The notes: generated by a model not told the origin, from the letters alone. Shown: positions 31,802 through 40,324, counted from the stretch's first letter. The stretch: 64,000 nucleotides of DNA from Amycolatopsis pittospori (GCF_013870525.1 NZ_JACBXD010000033.1:1-64000), one strand, 5' to 3'. Program-made: numbers and translations.

Positions 31802-32116
31802 TCACCTTCGGGCCGACCATGCTTGGTCGTGAAGCCGCCCGCGAAGGCCACCCGGGAGCCGGCCCTGGCGTCGACCGGCTTGGTGCGTCGAGCAGCGTGT
31901 CGCGCAGCTGGTCGTCGCGCTGCCGGCGGCCGGTATCGTCCGGTCGGTTTCCAGCTCGCATACGGCGCGCCCGTTGATCTGGCTCGCGCGCATCCGCGCC
32001 AGCTCCTGGACCGTGACCGGCAGAGACGAGCCGGCCAGCGCCCTTCCCGCCGAAACGATGGTCTTGAGAAACTTTCCGCCGACCGGGTTGCCGAAGTAGT
32101 CGATTCGGGCGTCCAT
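31802..32116 (-). pseudogene. Decayed AhpD-like carboxymuconolactone decarboxylase
   Basis: The first 55 residues match the AhpD/CMD family (DYFGNPVGGKFLKTIVSAGRAL, QELARMRASQINGRAVCELE). Functional members have a redox CxxC in the helix after QING (NGCAYC); here the first Cys is Arg and the following reading becomes nonsense rich in Ser, Arg and Thr. The catalytic proton-relay His is also missing. I conclude that a deletion and frame change after QING destroyed it. It retains a ribosome site, so a short peptide could still be made. Confidence 0.6.
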
Positions 32117-32192
32117 CGCGATCTCCTTGTCGTAGTGGGTCTATACCCGACCGACGACGTAGCGCCGCGAAATGTGAGGCCGTACCGAACGC

Positions 32193-32639
32193 TCAGTCCT
32201 GCGGGGTAAGGACGACGATCGGGATCTCGCGATCGGTCTTCGCCTTGTACTCGTCGTACAGCGGGAAGATGCGTGCCATCTGGACCCAGAGGGTTTCGCG
32301 TTCGGCCGCGGTCGCTACCCGGGCGCGAGCGGTGAACCGGCGGTCGCCGACCTGCACCCCGACGCTCGGGTCCGCAACGAGGTTCTTGAACCACGCCGGA
32401 TCGTCTTCGGCACCGCCTTTGGAGGCGACGACGACGAAATCCTCGCCCGCGGTGCCGTAGATCAGGCAACAGCGGCGCGCGATACCGGACTTTCGTCCGG
32501 TCGTGGCCAGGATGAGCGTGTGGACGCCGTTCGACTCGTGTCCCTCGGCGCCGTCCGTGGCCAGATACTTGCGAGTCTGCTCGGCGACCCAGTCCCATCG
32601 CGAATCGGTGGCACGGTCGAGGTCATCGGCGACAGCCAT
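32193..32639 (-). CDS. Deazaflavin (F420)-dependent nitroreductase family protein
   Basis: 148 residues of the Ddn family: LILATTGRKSGIARRCCLIYG is the split-barrel strand pair that binds F420, followed by FVVVASKGGAEDDPAWFKNLVADPSV and VGDRRFTARARVATAAERETLW, all signatures of the family. Members reduce quinones, nitroimidazoles or enones with F420H2. It lies 76 bases upstream of the decayed AhpD-like gene on the same strand and may once have shared a transcript. Confidence 0.9.
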   Translation of the reverse strand: MAVADDLDRATDSRWDWVAEQTRKYLATDGAEGHESNGVHTLILATTGRKSGIARRCCLIYGTAGEDFVVVASKGGAEDDPAWFKNLVADPSVGVQVGDRRFTARARVATAAERETLWVQMARIFPLYDEYKAKTDREIPIVVLTPQD

Positions 32640-32952
32640 GACGGAAAGTCCTTTCTGGACGGAAGTCGCGCAGCCGTCGTGGCCGCTCTTGCCCTTCGTT
32701 CAGCGCATGCGCTGCTACCGAAGATAGCCGAAGCGGGATGGGTCACGGTGCGAACAACCGGTCCGAGGCGTGCAGGGATCGGCGGCGCAGCGGATCGAGC
32801 TCGATGAGTCGCCGGCATCGAACCCGGGATGCGGCCGGGCGAACGTGGCATGTCGGATCGCGCGTCCATGAAGGCCTCCTTCACTACCCAGCCGAGCACC
32901 TCCATGGTGACGATCGAGACCCACCCAAGATCAACTCAAGCTACGTGGCATT
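32640..32952. other. Non-coding interval
   Basis: About 310 bases between the deazaflavin reductase gene and composite repeat copy 2. I see no credible gene; a lone arm of the GAAGGCCTCCTTCACTACC palindrome (near 32870-32890) is present without its partner, suggesting a decayed repeat. Confidence 0.4.
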
Positions 32953-33262
32953 GGGTTATTGAGCAGAAAGGCAAAGGTGGCGTGTTCTTCCGGTCGCCCG
33001 CACGCCGACCCCGGGTGTTGCGAAAGCCACTTTCGCAACGTTGAAGGTTGCGAAAGTGGCTTTCGCAACACCCGGGACTCCGCCGCCCACGAGAACCACA
33101 AGACCCGCGTCGAAGGGGACTTTCCCCTCACTATACGAGCGGAAAGTCCCCTTCACCCCGCTGATCACCGGTCCGTGAAGGCCTCCTTGAGGGACTCTGG
33201 GTCCCTCAAGGAGGCCTTCACGGACTCGGCACCCGACACGACACCTTTGCCTTACCCCTCAA
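32953..33262. repeat. Composite palindromic repeat, copy 2
   Basis: 310 bp, almost identical to 15141-15451 and in the same orientation. It has the three hairpins: 27-bp arms of GGGTGTTGCGAAAGCCACTT, then GAAGGGGACTTTCC/GGAAAGTCCCCTTC, then 25-bp arms of GTCCGTGAAGGCCTCCTTGA (33171-33195/33201-33225). Here the middle pair is perfect, while in copy 1 it has a mismatch. Short open frames inside it are by-products of the repeats. Confidence 0.85.
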
Positions 33263-33447
33263 GAGAACTCACGAATCTCCGGATGCACCAGGAACAGCCA
33301 CATCGAGTTACGATGCCGACCCCGGCCGGTTCGGCGACCTCTTCGCGCCAGTTCCCGGGCGGGGTCCACGGTGGAGGTCGTCCGCGACACGACCCGCGTC
33401 CTGACCCAGGGCGATACGAGGGTCCGAACCCGCCACTGACGGCCCGC

Positions 33448-33636
33448 TCAGCAGGCCTCGACGAGGGGCGGGGCGGTGCAGCACGCGCCGGTGAAGCAGC
33501 CGAAAACATCGCCGGCGGCCTGGTTGGTCCAGTTGTCGAAGCGGTGGATGGTGAAGTCGATCCGCGCCGTCGTCGCCGTGTCGATCCCGGTTTCGGCGAG
33601 CAGCGACCGGACGTTGTCGGCAGTGGTGGTCCGCAT
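33448..33636 (-). CDS. Cys-rich small peptide, candidate RiPP precursor
   Basis: A 62-residue peptide with a charged, Thr-rich N-terminal part (MRTTTADNVRSLLAETGID), a TARIDFTIHRFDNW stretch and a compact C-terminus GCFTGACCTAPPLVEAC holding all four Cys (47, 52, 53, 62). This split into a leader-like and a Cys/Thr core-like half is typical of ribosomally made, modified peptides; the IDFTIHRFD stretch weakly recalls the leader of FxLD-type lanthipeptides. The ATG at 33636 follows AAGGGGA. No modifying enzyme or exporter is adjacent; the nearest methyltransferase is 1.7 kb away. A small metal- or disulfide-binding protein is the alternative. Confidence 0.5.
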   Translation of the reverse strand: MRTTTADNVRSLLAETGIDTATTARIDFTIHRFDNWTNQAAGDVFGCFTGACCTAPPLVEAC

Positions 33637-33782
33637 CGAAGTCCCCTTGGCTCGAGGTGTTGGTGAGTACCCGAATCCTGACTCCGGCGACAAGATGACA
33701 ACAGTGCGGCGCGTCACCGGGGCGGTATGCCTTTTACCTACGCCGAACGGAGCAGCCGGGCATCGGTCCGAGGCCGGCCACG

Positions 33783-33857
33783 CGCTGTATCCACACCCGC
33801 GACGTCTACGACTTCACCGGCTGGAAGAGCCTCACCGACACCATCGGCGACCGCTGA
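33783..33857 (+). pseudogene. Possible C-terminal remnant
   Basis: The frame ending at the TGA in 33855-33857 reads CIHTRDVYDFTGWKSLTDTIGDR. It looks like the end of a protein but has no matching upstream part in any frame. I report it as possible decayed sequence only. Confidence 0.2.
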
Positions 33858-33866
33858 CGAGCGGGC

Positions 33867-34871
33867 TCACCCCGCGGCGGCCGTCACCCGAGGCTGCCGC
33901 GGGAACGCGTTCCGGTAGGCGCCGGGTGACACACCGACCTGTTTGAGGAAATGGTGGCGCAGGTTGTTCGCGGTGCCGAGGCCGCTGAGCTCCGCGACCC
34001 TCTCCACCGGGAAGTCGGTCGATTCCAGCAGGCTCTGCGCCTGGGAAAGGCGTTGCGCGAGCAGCCATTGGAGCGGTGTCGTGCCGGTGGCCTGCTGGAG
34101 CCGCCGGTAAAAGGTCCGTCGGCTCATCATGGCGCGCCGCGCGAGATCCTCGATCGTCAGCGGCTGGTCGAGATGCGCTCGCGCCCAGTCGAGCACCGGC
34201 GCGAGTCCTTGATCGTCGGTGGCGGGGACCGAGAGAGCGATGAACTGGGCCTGCCCGCCGGGCCGATGCGCCGGCACGACCATCCGGCGGGCCAGCTGAT
34301 TGGCCACATGCGCCCCGAGATCGCGGCGGACCAGGTGCAGGCACAGGTCCAGACCGGCGGTCATCCCGGCGCTGGTGAGCACGTCGCCGTCGTCCACGTA
34401 GAGCACGGAGTCGTCGACCTCGATCCGAGGGAAGCGCTCGGCGAGCCGAGCGGTGTGCATCCAGTGCGAGGTGGCTCGACGACCGTCGAGCAGCCCGGCC
34501 TCGGCGAGTGCGAAAGCGCCGGAGCACAGGGAAACCATGCGAGCGCCCGCGTCGTGGGCGCGGCGTAGCGCGGTGATCAGCTCGGGCGAGACGGGCGCGC
34601 CTTCGCTGAGCACGTCGTCCGGTACCGAGGACACGATGACCGTGTCGGCGCCGACGATGTCGTCGAGCCGGTACGGGGTGCGAAGCGCGAACCCCGGTGC
34701 GGCTTCCGAGGCTCGATCGCCTGTCCCGCACATCCGCAGGTCGTACCAGGGATCGGCGAGATCGGGCTGGGGCATCCCGAAAACGGTGGCGGGGATGCTC
34801 ACCTCGTACAGGTCCCAGAAGGCGACCCCGATCTCTTCGGGGACGATCAAGGCGACCGATCCAGCGCTCAT
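33867..34871 (-). CDS. GlxA-type regulator (DJ-1/PfpI plus AraC domain)
   Basis: 334 residues. The N-terminal 200 residues are a DJ-1/PfpI-like domain with the conserved nucleophile-elbow MVSLCSGAFALAEAGLLDGRRATSHW. The C-terminal 110 residues are an AraC helix-turn-helix pair (LARRAMMSRRTFYRRLQQATGTTPLQWL, GLGTANNLRHHFLKQVGVSPGAYR). Such regulators usually bind DNA rather than act as proteases. It is divergent from an oxidoreductase pair, with a 7-bp-arm dyad between, and most likely controls it. Confidence 0.9.
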   Translation of the reverse strand: MSAGSVALIVPEEIGVAFWDLYEVSIPATVFGMPQPDLADPWYDLRMCGTGDRASEAAPGFALRTPYRLDDIVGADTVIVSSVPDDVLSEGAPVSPELITALRRAHDAGARMVSLCSGAFALAEAGLLDGRRATSHWMHTARLAERFPRIEVDDSVLYVDDGDVLTSAGMTAGLDLCLHLVRRDLGAHVANQLARRMVVPAHRPGGQAQFIALSVPATDDQGLAPVLDWARAHLDQPLTIEDLARRAMMSRRTFYRRLQQATGTTPLQWLLAQRLSQAQSLLESTDFPVERVAELSGLGTANNLRHHFLKQVGVSPGAYRNAFPRQPRVTAAAG

Positions 34872-34886
34872 GGCCACATCCTATGG

Positions 34887-34915
34887 CACGAATTTGGTGC
34901 TTCCGGTCATTCGTG
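34887..34915. promoter_or_regulatory. Candidate operator in the GlxA/oxidoreductase promoter
   Basis: Perfect 7-bp arms CACGAAT (34887-34893) and ATTCGTG (34909-34915) are separated by 15 bp between the divergent start codons. The spacing of half-sites fits AraC-type binding. This is by symmetry and position only. Confidence 0.35.
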
Positions 34916-34954
34916 TCACTGGCAGCGCGGATTCCGGGTCACGAGGCTGGACAT

Positions 34955-35830
34955 ATGAGCACGACACCCGAACACATCACCGTCATCGGCCTCGGCAATC
35001 TGGGCCGTGCGCTGGCCGAGGCCTTCCTCCGCCACGGCCATCCCACCACCGTCTGGAACCGCAACGCCGACAAGGCCGAAGCGCTCGTCGCGGCCGGAGC
35101 GACGGAGGCGGCCACGGCCGCCGAGGCGATCGCGGCGGGCGATCTCGTGATCGTCGCCCTGCTGGATTCCACCGTCGCCCGGCAGGTCCTGGAGGGCGCG
35201 GCCGACGCCGTCGCCGGGCGCGCCCTCGTCAACGTCACCTCCGGCGGGCCGGAGCACGCACGGGAACTCGCCGCCTGGGCCGCCGAGCACGGCGCGGAAT
35301 ACCTCCACGGCGCCGTTTACGCGGTACCGCAAACGATCGGCACCACCGAGTCTTCGATCAGCTACAGCGGTTCCGAAGCCGTCCACCAGCGCGGGCAGGC
35401 ATCGCTGGACCTGTTGGGAAAGGGCACTTTCCTCGGCGCCGACGCCGGCCTCGCTTCCAGCTACGACGTCGCCATCCTCGCCGGGATGTACGGCATGATC
35501 GGCGGTTTCCTGCACGCCACGGCGATGGCGACGGCGGCCGGGATCCGCGCCACCGAACTGACGCCGATGCTGCTTTCCTGGCTTTCGGACGCGTTCCCGG
35601 CGCTGTCCACTTTCGCCGAAGAGATCGACGGCGGCGCCTACAGCGGCGGCGAGTCCAGTCTGGCCATGAACCAGGCCGGGTTGACCACGATCATCCGGGC
35701 CGGGCAAGGGCTGGGCGTCCCGGCCGACACACTGCTCCCGATCAAGGAACTGATCGACCGGCAGATCGCCGCCGGACACGGCGCGGCCAGCCTCTCGCGC
35801 GCCGTCGAGTCCCTTCGGAGTGCCGCGTGA
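34955..35830 (+). CDS. NAD(P)-dependent oxidoreductase, imine reductase/beta-hydroxyacid dehydrogenase type
   Basis: 291 residues. The N-terminus TVIGLGNLGRALAEAFLRHGH-PTTVWNRN is a Rossmann NADP site with Arg at the 2'-phosphate position. The middle VNVTSGGPEHARELAAWAAEHGAEYLHGAVYAVPQ and the helical C-terminal half match imine-reductase-like proteins, in which a Tyr or Asp replaces the catalytic Lys of hydroxyacid dehydrogenases. The start at 34955 has a GAGG eleven bases before it. The stop overlaps the next gene's GTG by four bases. Confidence 0.85.
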   Translation: MSTTPEHITVIGLGNLGRALAEAFLRHGHPTTVWNRNADKAEALVAAGATEAATAAEAIAAGDLVIVALLDSTVARQVLEGAADAVAGRALVNVTSGGPEHARELAAWAAEHGAEYLHGAVYAVPQTIGTTESSISYSGSEAVHQRGQASLDLLGKGTFLGADAGLASSYDVAILAGMYGMIGGFLHATAMATAAGIRATELTPMLLSWLSDAFPALSTFAEEIDGGAYSGGESSLAMNQAGLTTIIRAGQGLGVPADTLLPIKELIDRQIAAGHGAASLSRAVESLRSAA

Positions 35831-36309
35831 GCACGACGACCCGCGACTTCGGCCAGCTGGAAACCGAATTCGACACCTACGTCGGCGCCATCAACTACGC
35901 CACGATGGTGACCGTCGACGCCGAGAACCGTCCGCGGACCCGCGTCCTCATCCCGGTGTGGGAGAAGGTCGACGGACGACCGCGCGGCTGGCTGGCCACC
36001 TACCGGACCCCGGTCAAGGCGGCGCATCTGGAGGGCAACCCGCACACCAACTTCTCCTACTGGGCACCGGGGAACAACTCCGTGGCCGTCGACGCGGTCG
36101 CGGTCTGGGACAACGACCTCCCGGTCAAGGAACACGTGTGGGACCTGTATCGCAGGACCAGCCCGCGCGGCGCCGGCTATCCCCTCGGCAATTTCTGGAA
36201 GTCGCCGTCCGATCCCCGGCTGCACGTGCTGCGGTTGACACCCTGGCGGATCCAGGTGATCCGGGGCACCGACCTGCGCAGCCGGATCTGGCGAGCGGAC
36301 CGGCCCTAG
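35827..36309 (+). CDS. Pyridoxamine 5'-phosphate oxidase-like flavoprotein
   Basis: 160 residues of the split-barrel FMN-binding family: INYATMVTVDAENRPRTRVLIPVWE, a strand WLATYRTPVKAAHLEGNPHTNFSYW and a final LHVLRLTPWRIQVIRG. It should bind FMN or F420; the substrate is unknown. The GTGA overlap with the reductase gene shows a two-gene unit, probably under the GlxA-type regulator. Confidence 0.82.
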   Translation: MSTTTRDFGQLETEFDTYVGAINYATMVTVDAENRPRTRVLIPVWEKVDGRPRGWLATYRTPVKAAHLEGNPHTNFSYWAPGNNSVAVDAVAVWDNDLPVKEHVWDLYRRTSPRGAGYPLGNFWKSPSDPRLHVLRLTPWRIQVIRGTDLRSRIWRADRP

Positions 36310-36324
36310 GCGAGCCGTCTCCGG

Positions 36325-36795
36325 TCATCCGCTCTGCTGGGCCAGCGCGACGGCGATACCCGCGGGACCACGGAGGTAGCAGAGCCGGTAGCTGTTCTCG
36401 TACTGCACCACCTCGCCGATGAGTTCGGCTCCGTGCGGCCGCAAGCGTTCGATGACGGCGTCGATGTCGTCGACGGCGAACATGATGCGGTGTGCGCCCA
36501 ACGTGTTCGTCGGGGCGTGCGGGTCGCTCTCCCGGACCGACGGCGTCCGGTACTTGGTCAGCTCGAGTCGTCCATGGCCGTCCGGGGTGCGCATCATCGC
36601 GATGTCCGATCGGACACCTTCGAGCCCGACGAGGCGATCCACCTCGCTGCCCTCGACCGTCGCCTCGCCTTCCAGTTCCAGGCCGAGTTCGGCGAAGAAC
36701 GCCTTCGCGGCCGCGAGGTCGTCGACGACGATGGCGATGTTGTCCAACCGCTGGGTCGCAGCGCGCCCAGTGCTTCGCTGGTCGGTGTCGGTCAT
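36325..36795 (-). CDS. VOC (glyoxalase/dioxygenase fold) protein
   Basis: 156 residues with two beta-alpha-beta-beta-beta modules: LDNIAIVVDDLAAAKAFFAELGLELEGE and HRIMFAVDDIDAVIERLRPHGAELIGE, ending with the usual YENSYRLCYLRGPAGIAVALAQ. Metal ligands may be His and Glu in each half, but only part of the set is clear (LELTKYR). The family includes glyoxalases, dioxygenases and antibiotic-binding proteins. A closely similar VOC protein is encoded at 61752-62189. Confidence 0.85.
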   Translation of the reverse strand: MTDTDQRSTGRAATQRLDNIAIVVDDLAAAKAFFAELGLELEGEATVEGSEVDRLVGLEGVRSDIAMMRTPDGHGRLELTKYRTPSVRESDPHAPTNTLGAHRIMFAVDDIDAVIERLRPHGAELIGEVVQYENSYRLCYLRGPAGIAVALAQQSG

Positions 36796-36821
36796 GGTGA
36801 TCTCCGTTCAGGGGTACGTGT

Positions 36822-37319
36822 TCAGGCGCTCTGGCGTTCTTTCTGGCGTTGCATGAGCTCCTCGATGGCGGTGGGCAGCGTGGTCTCGAAGTCGATCAGC
36901 TTGACCCAGGTCGGCTTCACCACGACCCGGACCATGCCTTCGTAGAGCGACTTCACGCCCACCTCCCACTCGGCGCGCTGCTCGGGCGTCATCTCGTAGG
37001 TGCCGTTCCACTGGAGGTACTCGTCCGGGATGCCCTCGACGACGTCCAGCTCCGCATTGCCGCGGATGAGCAGGACCTTCGGCGGATGCGACTCGGTGTC
37101 GATCGTCAGCGCGACCGCGGGATTGCGGCGCAGTGCCGGGAGTTTCCGCGCGTTCGTCGCGGTGCACATGACGATTTCCTTGCCGTTCCAGACGATTCCG
37201 ATCGGGATCGACCGCGGGGTGCCGTCGAGCGCGACGAAGGCCAGCCTGGCCAGATCACGGGCCAGCAGTTCCTGGCTGAACGGGCGGCTCAGTACCTCGT
37301 CGATGGCGTTCTGGTCCAT
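36822..37319 (-). CDS. PPOX-class flavin/F420-dependent enzyme
   Basis: 165 residues of the split-barrel pyridoxamine-phosphate-oxidase-like family: LARLAFVALDGTPRSIPIGIVWNGKEIVMCT, KLPALRRNPAVALTIDTESHPPKVLLIRGNAEL and a C-terminal VVVKPTWVKLIDFET. The middle segment with an Arg/Lys-rich phosphate pocket is typical. Cofactor (FMN or F420) and substrate are not decidable. It lies 12 bases downstream of the cysteine-dioxygenase-like gene, so the two probably form one transcript. Confidence 0.82.
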   Translation of the reverse strand: MDQNAIDEVLSRPFSQELLARDLARLAFVALDGTPRSIPIGIVWNGKEIVMCTATNARKLPALRRNPAVALTIDTESHPPKVLLIRGNAELDVVEGIPDEYLQWNGTYEMTPEQRAEWEVGVKSLYEGMVRVVVKPTWVKLIDFETTLPTAIEELMQRQKERQSA

Positions 37320-37331
37320 GGTTCGGGCTCC

Positions 37332-37832
37332 TCAGTTGTAGTAGCGGCGGGCGCTGGACCCGACGCGGGTGATGTCGGTGCCGTAGATGTGGAGGCTGAC
37401 GGCGGTCTCGTCGCCGACGTTGCGGATACGGTGGATGTCGCCGGGTGGCGCGAACCCGCTGACCTCGCCGGGAGCGTTGTCCCGCGTGCCCAGGGGATTG
37501 AGTGCTTCGTCGAACAGTTCCTCGTGCTCGATGCCCGACAGCACACCCACGACGCACCACGTGATGTGATCGTGGATCCGGGTGGTCTGCCCGGGGCGCC
37601 ACACCAGGCCGAGGATCGAGAACGCCCCGTCGGCCTCGGCGTGCAGCAGGTGGCCCGCGACCCGGTCGGGCTCGCCGAGAAGCTGCCCGGGTGTCAGGAT
37701 CTCGGGGCCGGGCAGATGCGCCCGGAGCTGATCGGCGACCAGGTCCGCGGTGTCCGACCAATCGGTCCCTACATCGACCGCTCGGCGCACCGCCCCGACG
37801 AGATCGGTGAGCGTCGTCAGTGAGCGTGTCAT
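37332..37832 (-). CDS. Cysteine dioxygenase-like cupin
   Basis: 166 residues with a complete three-His iron site: His88 and His90 in RIHDHITWC and His134 in GDIHRIRN, on a cupin barrel. The length is shorter than mammalian cysteine dioxygenases but normal for bacterial 3-mercaptopropionate/cysteine dioxygenases. These oxidise a thiol to a sulfinate with O2. It is divergent from a LysR gene, so thiol or sulfur metabolism under LysR control is likely. Arg residues in the pocket that select cysteine over mercaptopropionate cannot be assigned with confidence. Confidence 0.85.
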   Translation of the reverse strand: MTRSLTTLTDLVGAVRRAVDVGTDWSDTADLVADQLRAHLPGPEILTPGQLLGEPDRVAGHLLHAEADGAFSILGLVWRPGQTTRIHDHITWCVVGVLSGIEHEELFDEALNPLGTRDNAPGEVSGFAPPGDIHRIRNVGDETAVSLHIYGTDITRVGSSARRYYN

Positions 37833-37939
37833 CGCGGCGTCCTCCTTTCGCTGAGCGGGTTCGTCCCGATCAGCTTCCCGCGCGCCGACTCATTCGTCTA
37901 ATGACAATGATTGGGCGAACCTATCGGTACCCTTTATGC

Positions 37940-38830
37940 ATGCTGGATATCCTGCGGTTACGGGTGCTCGCGGCGATCGCCACCCAGGGCTCGGTCACCA
38001 AGGCCGCCAAGCACCTGAACTACTCCCAACCCGCCGTCAGCCACCATCTGGCCAGGCTGGAGGCCGAGACCGGCGCCAGGCTCGTCCAGCGGGTCGGCCG
38101 CGGCATCCGGCTCACCCCGGAGGGCGAGCACCTGGCCCGCCGCGCCACCGAGATCCTCGGCCGGGTCGACACCGCCGCAGCGGAACTGTCCGCGATGGTG
38201 GGCCTGCGCACCGGCCGCGTCCGGGTCGCCGGCTTCCAGTCGGCGCTCGCCGCGCTGGTACCGCACGCCGCGGGCACTTTGCGCCGCGACCACCCCGGCA
38301 TCGACCTGCACCTGGTCGAGGCCCACCCGCGCGTGGCCCTCGATCTGCTGAGGGCCGGGGAGGTCGACGTCGCGGTCGCCTTCCGCTACGACGACGCGAC
38401 CCCGGACGACGTCCGCGCCACGCACCTGTTCGACGACCCGATGTACCTGCTCAGCCTCGAACCCGGCCAGACACTGGCGGGCAACCGCGACTCCGAATGG
38501 ATCGCAGGCTGCGAAAACTGCCGCCGCGAGTTCCTCGAGGCCTGTGACAAGGCGGGTTTCGTCCCGCCCATCACGTACACGAGCGACGACATCATCGTCC
38601 AGCAGTCCCTGGTCGCCGCGGGTATGGGCGTGACCACCATGCCGGGGCTGGCCCTGCGCACCCACCGCGCACCCGGAATCGAGGCCAGCGTCGTTCGCGA
38701 CTTCCAACGGCACGTCTACCTGGCCACCTACGGCGACCCGCCCGATCCGCCCGCTACCGCGGCCTTCGTCGGCGCGCTGCGCCACGCCGTCCAGCAGACC
38801 CGGCCAGGCGATCTGACCCCACCCGCGTAG
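37940..38830 (+). CDS. LysR family transcriptional regulator
   Basis: 296 residues with helix-turn-helix LRLRVLAAIATQGSVTKAAKHLNYSQPAVSHHLARLE and an effector domain holding two Cys (GCENCRREF, residues about 193-196) that could respond to thiols or oxidants. It is divergent from the cysteine-dioxygenase-like gene across 107 bases, which fits a sulfur-related regulator. The ATG at 37940 lies close to an AT-rich TACCCTTTATG stretch with no ribosome site, so the mRNA may be leaderless. Confidence 0.88.
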   Translation: MLDILRLRVLAAIATQGSVTKAAKHLNYSQPAVSHHLARLEAETGARLVQRVGRGIRLTPEGEHLARRATEILGRVDTAAAELSAMVGLRTGRVRVAGFQSALAALVPHAAGTLRRDHPGIDLHLVEAHPRVALDLLRAGEVDVAVAFRYDDATPDDVRATHLFDDPMYLLSLEPGQTLAGNRDSEWIAGCENCRREFLEACDKAGFVPPITYTSDDIIVQQSLVAAGMGVTTMPGLALRTHRAPGIEASVVRDFQRHVYLATYGDPPDPPATAAFVGALRHAVQQTRPGDLTPPA

Positions 38831-39059
38831 AGCCACGCGCTCGACGGTGCACCCAGGTGCGCTTCGCGGGATGAGCGGATGTTGGGCAGGTCACGGATTG
38901 TCGACGAAGCTCCCGACTCCGAAACGCAGCGGCGAACGAAACTGACTTGCCGGGCGGGGGTGGTGCGATCGGCCAGGACTCGACAGCCGGGGTCGGACGC
39001 CCCCGCGCTTTCCGCCACTGTGGCGGTCAGGTGACGCCTATCCCAAGGAGTTCCGGTCG

Positions 39060-39545
39060 GTGTTCCAGTCATTGATCTTTCTGATGGCCGGCGGTGTGCT
39101 GGGTGTTCTGCTCTCTCCCTCGGAGGACACCTTCAAGAACCTGGTGGCAGGCAGGCGTGGTGAGCTCACCGGAAAATGGAGCCAGACGTGCGCCGCCTCG
39201 TACCACAAACCGTATGCCAGAGTCGACGTCGTCCGGGTGACGCAGCGTGCCGACGGGAAGGTCTCCGGCACCGTACGGCGTGTCGAGCCGGCCGGTGAGC
39301 GCGGCCGGAAGTGGCACCTGGCGGGTCTGGTCAACGGAGACGAGCTGGTGCTGATCTTCCAGCCTCGCGGGCGAAACTACGATGGCTCCAGCTACGGGGC
39401 CATCGTCCTGCACCGCAATTCGCAGGGGGCCAGAAACGCTTGGTGCGGGTCCTACGTCCGGCCGGGTACCGATGTCGACAGACCAACCGGCGTGAGCAAC
39501 TGGGAACGCGTCGACCTGACGTGGAGCCGGGACTTCGCGAAATAG
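39060..39545 (+). CDS. Single-helix membrane-anchored protein, unknown
   Basis: 161 residues. The first 20 (LIFLMAGGVLGVLL) are a membrane anchor; the rest is a beta-rich extracytoplasmic or cytoplasmic domain (WSQTCAASYHKPYARVDVVRVTQ, VSGTVRRVEP, DELVLIFQPRGRNYDGSSYGAIVLH). It has two Cys that could pair. No family recognised. The GTG at 39060 is the best start. The 229 bases before it hold no gene. Confidence 0.55.
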   Translation: MFQSLIFLMAGGVLGVLLSPSEDTFKNLVAGRRGELTGKWSQTCAASYHKPYARVDVVRVTQRADGKVSGTVRRVEPAGERGRKWHLAGLVNGDELVLIFQPRGRNYDGSSYGAIVLHRNSQGARNAWCGSYVRPGTDVDRPTGVSNWERVDLTWSRDFAK

Positions 39546-39569
39546 CCGCGCACGAGCGAAGCTGCGCCG

Positions 39570-40166
39570 TCAAGTACGACGCATGCCCGCGGCCGGAATC
39601 GCGTGGACGCCCCGGCCGTACTCGTACCGCAGGCCGGCGTGCTCGATGAACCGCGCCGCGTGCGGCAGTACCGGATGTGAGCCGATCTTGCGCACGGCCA
39701 TCCGGCGAATGGCCCGGTTGAGCCGGCCGGAGGCACTGGTGACCGCCGCCCAATCCCACTCGGCGGGGTCACCGAGTCGCTGCAAAGTCGCGGCCCAGGC
39801 CACGGCGCGCTTTTCCGAGTTGTGGTTCGTGTGGCTCCAACGCAGCTCCCCCGTACCAGCCACCGAGCCGTGGTAGAGCTGGATCATTCCCCAGCCTTCG
39901 CAGCAATACCGGAAGGTGGCGTCGGGATGCACTCCTGGAAGGAAATCGATCCGCTTCGGCACAGGACCCGGCCCCGACCCGATGGCCAGCAACGCCAGGC
40001 TTCGCCCCTGCCGGCCGTCAGGGACCTCCGCGGGAGTGTGGAATTCGCGCAATTCGCGATCCAGCTCCGAGTCGGACTCGAAGACACGGAACAAGCCGAG
40101 ATCGAACACGGTCTCGAGGACCGCGGACCAATCGTCGTCAACGGCGTAGAAGTCGAGGTTCGGCAT
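39570..40166 (-). CDS. Unknown soluble protein
   Basis: 198 residues: an acidic N-terminal half (FYAVDDDWSAVLETVFDLGLFRVFESDSELDREL), a central strand-rich part (DATFRYCCEGWGMIQLYHG) and a helical C-terminus (RFIEHAGLRYEYG). The size and acidic start recall SMI1/SUKH- or other immunity-type proteins found near polymorphic toxins, but no toxin is adjacent and I do not claim the match. It stands alone, convergent with the membrane-anchored protein gene. Confidence 0.6.
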   Translation of the reverse strand: MPNLDFYAVDDDWSAVLETVFDLGLFRVFESDSELDRELREFHTPAEVPDGRQGRSLALLAIGSGPGPVPKRIDFLPGVHPDATFRYCCEGWGMIQLYHGSVAGTGELRWSHTNHNSEKRAVAWAATLQRLGDPAEWDWAAVTSASGRLNRAIRRMAVRKIGSHPVLPHAARFIEHAGLRYEYGRGVHAIPAAGMRRT

Positions 40167-40324
40167 GAGCTCACTATTCCGGTCGGGATTCCACCGGCGC
40201 CAACGCCCCCTACGCCCGACTCGCGGTTGTCAGCGGAGCCCTTTCGGTTTCCGGAAAGTGCCGGGCACATCGTGAGTGGCGATTCGTTCTGTCGAAGAGA
40301 AAGGCAGACGTAACGTGTCGCGGG

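Noticed and set aside
32959-33666. Open frame of 235 codons across composite repeat copy 2
   Set aside because: The same reading appears in copy 1 only because the repeat is the same; its composition is that of hairpin arms and it has no ribosome site.
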